Shown one piece after another: positions 15,192-19,879 of a DNA stretch of 19,879 nt. The position numbers and the translations under genes are program-made. Every line of letters starts with the position of its first letter. Within the stretch, counting starts at the first letter, position 1. The stretch comes from CAYVZU01 sp964455935. Lineage in GTDB: Bacteria > Fibrobacterota > CAYVZU01. Below the pieces are notes generated by a model. The model ran no database searches, was not told the DNA's origin, and saw only the letters and a program-made list of their open reading frames with translations. The DNA lies in contig CAYVZU010000070.1 of NCBI GenBank assembly GCA_964455935.1, positions 1 to 19,879 on the forward strand, written 5' to 3'.

Positions 15192-15197
15192 CCTCCT
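15192..15197 (-). promoter_or_regulatory. Strong ribosome-binding site that sets the AUU start of infC
   Basis: AGGAGG on the minus strand lies exactly 7 nt before AUU at 15184. It has no suitably spaced ATG, GTG or TTG in the infC frame, which decides the start call. Confidence 0.8.
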
Positions 15198-15217
15198 GTG
15201 GATGGTTGTTCTCGTCG

Positions 15218-17143
15218 TCAAAGCGAAGAACCGGGCATTTGCGCCTCTTGGCACAAAGCACCCGCCCATTCCGCCAGAGCCTTGATTCCAAGGTCGCCCT
15301 GGTGCCGCTTGCGGACGGAAATTGCGTTTTGTTCCTGTTCCTTCTGGCCCACAACGGCCATATAAGGCATCTTCTGCAACTCGGCGTCGCGGATCTTGGC
15401 GCCGATTTTCTCGTTTCGGGTGTCGAGCTGGCTCCGAATGCCCGCTTGGAAAAGATCGCGTTGAATCTTCTGCGCGTAGTCCAGAAACTTCTCGGAAATG
15501 GGCAGGACCGCAACCTGCACCGGAGCAAGCCAAAGCGGAAAGTCGCCGGCATAGTGCTCGATAAGCACTCCCATAAACCGCTCCAGCGAGCCCAGAAGGG
15601 CCCGGTGGATCATGTAGGGACGCTGCCGCTCGCCGTTGGCGCCAATGTAGGCAAGATCGAAACGTTGCGACATATTGAAATCAAACTGAATCGTCGAACA
15701 CTGCCATTCCCGGTTTAGCGCGTCCTTGATTTTGATGTCGATCTTGGGACCGTAAAATGCACCGCCGCCTTCGTCGATTTGGCAGGACAAACCCTCGGCC
15801 TTCACCGCGGCATCCAGCGCGCTTGTCGCATCCTGCCACAAGGATGGATCTCCCACGGCCTTCTCTTTGGGTTTGGTGGCCAGATAGATCTGGAAGTCCT
15901 TGAACCCGAAAGCGCCCAGCATATGGAGACAAAATCGGAGCACCCGTCGAATCTCGTCGGGCATCTGTTCGGGGCTGCAGATGATGTGGGCGTCGTCCTG
16001 CGTGAACCCGCGCACGCGCAGAAGCCCGTGGAGCACGCCGCTCTTCTCGTAGCGATAGACCGTCCCCAATTCGGCCCAGCGCAGAGGCAGATCGCGATAG
16101 GAACGCTGCCGGTTTTTGTACATCATGATGTGGAACGGGCAGTTCATGGGTTTGGCGTAGTATTCCTCTTCGTCGACTTCCATGGGGGCGTACATGTTTT
16201 CTTTGTAGAAATCCAGGTGCCCGCTCGTGTGCCAAAGCCCGGCCCGGCCGATGTGAGGCGAATAGACGATCTCGTAGCCGTTGCGGTAGTGTTCGCGTTT
16301 CCAGAAGTCCTCGATTGTCGAGCGGATCACGCCCGCTTTGGGATGCCACAGGACAAGACCCGGCCCTACTTCTTCGCTGATGGAATACAGGTCGAGTTCC
16401 CGGCCAAGCCGCCGGTGATCGCGCTTCTCCGCCTCTTCAATCCGCTGGAGATACTCCCCCAGCTCTTTTTTGTCCGGAAACGAAATACCGTAGATCCGCT
16501 GGAGCATCTTGTTCTTCTCGCTGCCCCGCCAATAGGCCCCGGCAATGCTCAGCAGCTTGAAGCCGCGGATACGGCCCGTGTCGGGTACATGCGGACCGCG
16601 GCAGAGATCGACAAACCCGTTGTTCGAATACAGGCTGATCGCCCCTTCGGCTTCCGAAACCAGTTCCGCCTTGTAGTTTTCACCCTGGCTCTGAAACAGG
16701 CAAAGCGCCTCGTCACGAGAAAGCTCTTTGCGTTCGAAGGGAACCGACTGGGCCGCAAGTTCGGCCATTTTCTTCTCGATCTTCTCGAGATCCTCGGGAA
16801 CAAAGGGCGTTTCGACGTCGAAATCGTAATAAAACCCGTTCTCGATGGCCGGCCCAATGGCCAGCTTGGCTTTAGGCCAAAGTTGTTTCACGGCCATGGC
16901 CAGCAGATGCGAACTGCTGTGCCAGTAGATCTCATGCCCCTGGGGTGACGAGAAGGTGATAATCTCAAGTTTGTCGCCGTCGGAAAGTTTCGCCGAAAGA
17001 TCAACGGGTTTTCCATTGATCTTGGCGGCAAGCGCGGCTTTGGCCAGTCCTGAACCAATGGCTTTAGCCGCATCAAGGGCCGAAGCGCCTTCATTCAACT
17101 GCAATTTCTTTCCGTCCGGAAGGACAATGGATAAAGTTTGCAC
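15218..17143 (-). CDS. thrS: Threonyl-tRNA synthetase
   Basis: ThrS charges tRNA-Thr and edits mis-made Ser-tRNA-Thr. The 641-residue product has a TGS domain (LSIVLPDGKKLQLNEGASAL). Its editing domain has HSSSHLLAMAVKQLWP and DLCRGPHVPDTG, with all four editing ligands (H, H, C, H) present. The class II core has MNCPFHIMMYKNRQRSYRDL, RYEKSGVLHGLLRVRGFTQD and IHRALLGSLERFMGVL, and the C-terminal anticodon-binding domain follows (LWLAPVQVAVLPISE). The start is GTG at 17143, which fits the family N-terminus, but there is no Shine-Dalgarno box; the preceding bases read CTCCTTCT. A 40-nt hairpin lies just upstream. infC follows after 33 bp. Confidence 0.97.
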   Translation of the reverse strand: MQTLSIVLPDGKKLQLNEGASALDAAKAIGSGLAKAALAAKINGKPVDLSAKLSDGDKLEIITFSSPQGHEIYWHSSSHLLAMAVKQLWPKAKLAIGPAIENGFYYDFDVETPFVPEDLEKIEKKMAELAAQSVPFERKELSRDEALCLFQSQGENYKAELVSEAEGAISLYSNNGFVDLCRGPHVPDTGRIRGFKLLSIAGAYWRGSEKNKMLQRIYGISFPDKKELGEYLQRIEEAEKRDHRRLGRELDLYSISEEVGPGLVLWHPKAGVIRSTIEDFWKREHYRNGYEIVYSPHIGRAGLWHTSGHLDFYKENMYAPMEVDEEEYYAKPMNCPFHIMMYKNRQRSYRDLPLRWAELGTVYRYEKSGVLHGLLRVRGFTQDDAHIICSPEQMPDEIRRVLRFCLHMLGAFGFKDFQIYLATKPKEKAVGDPSLWQDATSALDAAVKAEGLSCQIDEGGGAFYGPKIDIKIKDALNREWQCSTIQFDFNMSQRFDLAYIGANGERQRPYMIHRALLGSLERFMGVLIEHYAGDFPLWLAPVQVAVLPISEKFLDYAQKIQRDLFQAGIRSQLDTRNEKIGAKIRDAELQKMPYMAVVGQKEQEQNAISVRKRHQGDLGIKALAEWAGALCQEAQMPGSSL

Positions 17144-17169
17144 GGAGAATTTAGAAGGAGGACACAGCA

Positions 17170-17209
17170 GAGCCGGTACGGAGAGCGGAACCGTCTTTCA
17201 TACTGGCTC
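17170..17209 (-). promoter_or_regulatory. Hairpin in the thrS leader
   Basis: GAGCC-A-GTA at the 5' end and TAC-C-GGCTC at the 3' end can form a stem with one A/C mismatch. An inner CGG/CCG pairing closes a loop near TTCCGCTCT. It lies about 27 nt upstream of the thrS GTG, which has no Shine-Dalgarno box. ThrS autoregulation through a structured leader is known in E. coli; that this hairpin plays such a part is inference. No T-box motif is present. Confidence 0.35.
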
Positions 17210-17249
17210 AAAAATAGCTTTCAAACCTAAGTGCAAGCAAGGGAGAAAG

Positions 17250-17340
17250 TTGCGGGTTGTGGGAGAGTTGTGAGTGGTGAGTTGCGAGTGAGTCAAAATC
17301 CAAAGACCTGGAAACTCCCGACTCCGACTCCCGACTCACT
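17250..17340. repeat. Low-complexity GAGT/GACTCC repeats
   Basis: Two adjacent runs lie between the methyltransferase gene and thrS. GTTGTGGGAGAGTTGTGAGT, then GGTGAGTTGCGAGTGAGTC, spans about 17257-17294. ACTCCCGACTCCGACTCCCG, then ACTCACT, spans about 17314-17340. The units are irregular and partly complementary to each other (GTGAGT/ACTCAC). They overlap the end of the methyltransferase gene by a few bases. No coding content is seen. Confidence 0.5.
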
Positions 17341-18118
17341 TCCCGTATATTTCTCTCCAGTATTCAATCTGCTTGTCCATATCGAGCGGATTCACCTTAC
17401 GGCATTTCACCAGCAGGTTTCCGGAAACCAGCGGGAACAATCGGGCCAGCCATTCCTGAATCGGCCTGAAAAGGCGAAACCGGTGCACAAAGGGGAGTTC
17501 GATCTGTGTTGGGATTATATCCGTAATCTGCAATCCGCAGAAATTGAGCAGTTTCTCCAGGGTTTGGTAGTCGTAGCCCTGCAAATGCAGATCGCCCAGC
17601 GCCCTGGGATCGAAGAAATTCTCTTTCCGTCTCCCCTTGCGCATGTAGCCGTAAACCCGGCTGAAAGCACTGAGGTTTGGGGTGTTGATAATGAGGGATC
17701 CTCCCTCGGCCAGCAGATTCCGCAGGTTGGAAACCGCAGCGGCGGGCATCCGAAGGTGCTCGATGACATCCATAAAGAAAATCACGTCATAGTCTTCCGC
17801 ACCAAGGCTATCGAGGTCCTTTTCGATGTCGCACAGCACGGTTTTGACGATGACGCGTTCCCGTTCCGCCAAGGCCTGAACCTGTCGAATGTGGTCTGGC
17901 GCCAGATCGGCGGCCGTAACCCGATGCCCCTGCCGCGCCAGGAGCACAGCCAATTTGCCTTCGGCGCAGCCCAGATCCAGTATTCTGAGATTCTGTCCGC
18001 AATCGCCGGCAAGGCGCGCGAAAAGATCAAGTTCCCTGGGATCCAGCTGCTGCGGAATGAAAGCGGCTTTGCGATAGAACGTTTCGTACCCGGAGATCAG
18101 TGTTGGCTTTTGATTCAT
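17336..18118 (-). CDS. Class I SAM-dependent methyltransferase (260 aa)
   Basis: The start is set at ATG 18118 (MNQKPTLISGYETFYRK). The same frame is open to 18295, but the extra 59 residues are Arg/Pro-rich, run into the STAS gene and match no fold. The Rossmann motif I is ILDLGCAEGKLAVLL, followed by the acidic end of beta-2 in VTAADLAP and motif II/III CDIEKDLDSL...YDVIFFMDVIEHL. The LAEGGSLIINTPN post-motif is typical of UbiG/Methyltransf_23-type enzymes. The substrate is not evident; similar proteins act on quinones, polyketides, sugars or lipids. The C-terminal part (residues about 190-260) is basic and aromatic. No Shine-Dalgarno box is visible. It lies 46 bp after the STAS gene. Confidence 0.85.
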   Translation of the reverse strand: MNQKPTLISGYETFYRKAAFIPQQLDPRELDLFARLAGDCGQNLRILDLGCAEGKLAVLLARQGHRVTAADLAPDHIRQVQALAERERVIVKTVLCDIEKDLDSLGAEDYDVIFFMDVIEHLRMPAAAVSNLRNLLAEGGSLIINTPNLSAFSRVYGYMRKGRRKENFFDPRALGDLHLQGYDYQTLEKLLNFCGLQITDIIPTQIELPFVHRFRLFRPIQEWLARLFPLVSGNLLVKCRKVNPLDMDKQIEYWREIYGK

Positions 18119-18164
18119 GAAAAACCAGTGGCGTTTTAGACCCAAGGCCGGGAGTTCGCCGGGC

Positions 18165-18521
18165 CTACTGAGCGGCGGCCGGAAGTTCGGCCTTGGACCG
18201 GCACACCTGAATAACCTTGAGCAGACAGGTCTCTTCAAAAAGCCGCAGCGCAAGATTCGACGGCTGGAAAAAGATGAAATCAAGCTTCTTTTCACGATAG
18301 AGATTCACCAAATGCGCCAGAAGCCCCAGAACCGTGGAGTTGATGTAGTCGGTCAGGGAGAGATCGAAGATCACGGGGAGACGCGCGTTCTCGCCTATGC
18401 TGTCGATGATATTCTTGCTGAGCAGATTGGCAGCCGTGATATCCAGCTCGCCCCTGGGCCGGATCCAGAGATAACCTTTGATCTGCTCGATCTGTAATTG
18501 CGGTCCGAGTTCGGGTAACAT
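18165..18521 (-). CDS. STAS-domain protein, anti-sigma-factor-antagonist-like (118 aa)
   Basis: The product from ATG at 18521 is one STAS domain: QIEQIKGYLWIRPRGELDIT, then VIFDLSLTDYINSTVLGLLA, with a helix-rich end (LRLFEETCLLKVIQV). In SpoIIAA-type antagonists the matching segment is DSSGLG, with the second serine phosphorylated by an anti-sigma kinase. Here it reads NSTVLG, so a threonine occupies that place and phospho-control is possible but unproven. An ATG at 18566 in the same frame would add 15 residues; neither start has a clear ribosome-binding site. No kinase or sigma factor lies nearby, so its partner must be encoded elsewhere. Confidence 0.8.
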   Translation of the reverse strand: MLPELGPQLQIEQIKGYLWIRPRGELDITAANLLSKNIIDSIGENARLPVIFDLSLTDYINSTVLGLLAHLVNLYREKKLDFIFFQPSNLALRLFEETCLLKVIQVCRSKAELPAAAQ

Positions 18522-18695
18522 TGTAGATAAAAATATTCGATTTATGGGGGAGGTGCAAATGACCATGGCGAGACAAAGCTACAATCAAATCTTTTTAATG
18601 GAATAACGGAATTTTTCGTGGATTTACAGGAGAAAGAGTTTGCATCCCGTAATCCTATCCAAGTTCTTCTCAGAACAGCAAGAATCTCTAAAACT

Positions 18696-19879
18696 CTAGT
18701 AGAGCAGATGTGTTCGGGTTTTGGGAACTCGCGGACCTATGATCTCCAGCCCCTCTTCGGCGAGCCGGACGCGAATGGCCCCGCCTTGCGAGGTCGATAG
18801 CACGCGCGGGCCTTGCAGGTCCATAAGTTCCTGCTCGCGGCCGGCGATTCGGTTCGAGATGACGATGCTGACTGGAGCAAGCTGTTTGATCCATGACAGG
18901 ACGGCCGGCCCCGCCTCGCCATGATGCGGCGCTTTTAGAAGGTCGACCGGGCCCCGGACGGACGAGGCCAGGGCGGCGATTGCCGGCGGGTTCTCGACAT
19001 CTCCGGTCAGCAGAATCCGCTGCCCATGTGCCGTGAGCAACAGAACAAGAGAGTTGTCATTCCTGTTGCCGAAATCGCGGCAGGGGTGCAAAACATGGAG
19101 GCCAAACCCTTGAGGAAGCCCGAGGAGTTCGTCTCCCGCGCGAAGATCGCGAAGGGGAACCCCGCTGTCAGCAATCCGTTTTCGCAGTTCCGGTTCCTGG
19201 CCCGTTCCGTCCGAATATGCTTGCGCGAACACCTGCCCCACGGGCATCTGCTCGAGTATCGAGAAAAGACCGCAGATATGATCGCTGTCATAGTGGCTTA
19301 GGACAACCGCATCAAGCCGGTGAACTCTGTGGCGACTGAGAATCCGGGGAAGCCGCGATTCATTGGGAGTCCTGCTGTCGAAGACGCAGGGACCGCAATC
19401 CACCATCACATTCCGCCCGTCGGGAAAATGCAGCAGGATTGCATCGCCGTTTCCAACATCAAGAAAAGTGGCTTCGAACATATCGGGCCGCAACCGGCCA
19501 AGGCCTGCAACGGCAATGGCCAGGCTGACGGTCCAGACCGCAAGCCGTTTTCCCCAGGGCCGTCGGATGTGGAAAAGTCCAATCAGAAGGGCATAGTAGA
19601 ACAACTCGTATCCTGCCGGGCCTTGAATTGTGATCCGGTTCCAGGATGGACGCGAGAACAGATCGGCCAGGCCGCAGAGAAGACGGATCACTGCGTCGTT
19701 GGTGTGGCCGTAAAAGTGCGCCAGGCCCGGATGGATGCCGCAAACCGCCAGAATCGCTAAATCAAGGACAAGCGAGGCGCTGGCCAACACGCCCGCAGGC
19801 ACGCTGGCCAGAAAACCGAGCGCCGCGGCCTGGCCGAAGTCGCGCAGAAGAATTGGGAAGGTGAACAGGCTCGCGCTAA
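18696..19879 (-). CDS. comEC: ComEC/Rec2-type competence protein, C-terminal part (5' end outside window)
   Basis: The frame is open to the right edge, with about 393 residues visible; the N-terminal part is missing. The first 120 residues are hydrophobic and end the membrane competence domain (SASLFTFPILLRDFG, then VPAGVLASASLVLDLAILAV). The rest is the metallo-beta-lactamase-like domain: ATFLDVGNGDAILLHFPDG, VMVDCGP, the metal-binding VVLSHYDSDHICGL (HxDxDH type), NDNSLVLLLTAHGQRILLTG with the following Asp-Val-Glu, and LLKAPHHG. ComEC forms the inner-membrane channel for single-stranded DNA uptake in natural transformation. The TAG stop is at 18696-18698. About 130 bp of AT-richer DNA without a recognisable gene separates it from the STAS gene. 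Confidence 0.93.
   Translation of the reverse strand, partial: SASLFTFPILLRDFGQAAALGFLASVPAGVLASASLVLDLAILAVCGIHPGLAHFYGHTNDAVIRLLCGLADLFSRPSWNRITIQGPAGYELFYYALLIGLFHIRRPWGKRLAVWTVSLAIAVAGLGRLRPDMFEATFLDVGNGDAILLHFPDGRNVMVDCGPCVFDSRTPNESRLPRILSRHRVHRLDAVVLSHYDSDHICGLFSILEQMPVGQVFAQAYSDGTGQEPELRKRIADSGVPLRDLRAGDELLGLPQGFGLHVLHPCRDFGNRNDNSLVLLLTAHGQRILLTGDVENPPAIAALASSVRGPVDLLKAPHHGEAGPAVLSWIKQLAPVSIVISNRIAGREQELMDLQGPRVLSTSQGGAIRVRLAEEGLEIIGPRVPKTRTHLLY

Noticed and set aside
15779..16948. 389-codon plus-strand frame opposite thrS
   Set aside because: It is a shadow of thrS with no family features.
17144..17335. T-box riboswitch ahead of thrS
   Set aside because: The T-box sequence (GGTGGNACCGCG type) is absent from the minus strand; the GGAACCG string is on the other strand.
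18119..18295. 59-residue N-terminal extension of the methyltransferase
   Set aside because: It is Arg/Pro-rich, overlaps the STAS gene and is absent from the methyltransferase fold.
18618..18800. 60-codon plus-strand frame in the comEC-STAS spacer
   Set aside because: It runs into the comEC coding region on the opposite strand and has no recognisable features.

Overview
This window is a bacterial chromosome segment in which every supported gene lies on the minus strand. It therefore reads right to left, from the partial comEC-like gene at the right edge to the partial NHL-repeat gene at the left edge. It looks like a Gram-negative-type, environmental genome. The translation and division block thrS-infC-rpmI-rplT-pheS-pheT-(zapB-like)-zapA-(6S RNA)-rny is an ordering known from several Gram-negative phyla. 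The left third encodes Sec-exported proteins, two of which resemble proteins of the FCB supergroup (Bacteroidota/Fibrobacterota type). Phylum-level assignment is inference only.

Right part (about 17.3-19.9 kb): the C-terminal part of a ComEC/Rec2-type DNA-uptake protein, a STAS-domain anti-sigma-antagonist-like protein and a class I SAM-dependent methyltransferase. Middle (7.5-17.2 kb): the conserved housekeeping block. It has threonyl-tRNA synthetase, IF-3 (apparently starting at AUU), ribosomal proteins L35 and L20, both PheRS subunits, a small coiled-coil ZapB-like protein, ZapA, a probable 6S RNA with its own terminator, and RNase Y. pheT is interrupted by a 10-N assembly gap; frame arithmetic shows this is not a real frameshift. 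pheS and pheT are separated by a long imperfect palindrome flanked by AT-rich short tandem repeats. RNase Y is followed at once by a small CBM9-like protein without a signal peptide.

Left part (1-6.45 kb): five tightly packed genes, each starting with a signal-peptide-like sequence and visibly less GC-rich than the housekeeping block. In transcription order they are two tandem, possibly related 'WDF' proteins, a 709-residue protein ending in an M15-type Zn-peptidase domain, an unrecognised exported 334-residue protein and an NHL-repeat beta-propeller protein that runs off the left edge. Their spacing (a 4-bp overlap, a 5-bp gap and other short gaps) suggests one transcription unit for an envelope or extracellular function. 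This is the least explained part of the window.

Several intergenic regions carry unrelated low-complexity or palindromic repeats (6.66-6.73, 12.55-12.81 and 17.25-17.34 kb). The 5' leader of rny is closed by a perfect 13-bp inverted repeat next to the ribosome-binding site. No tRNA, rRNA, CRISPR array, transposase or integrase was seen.
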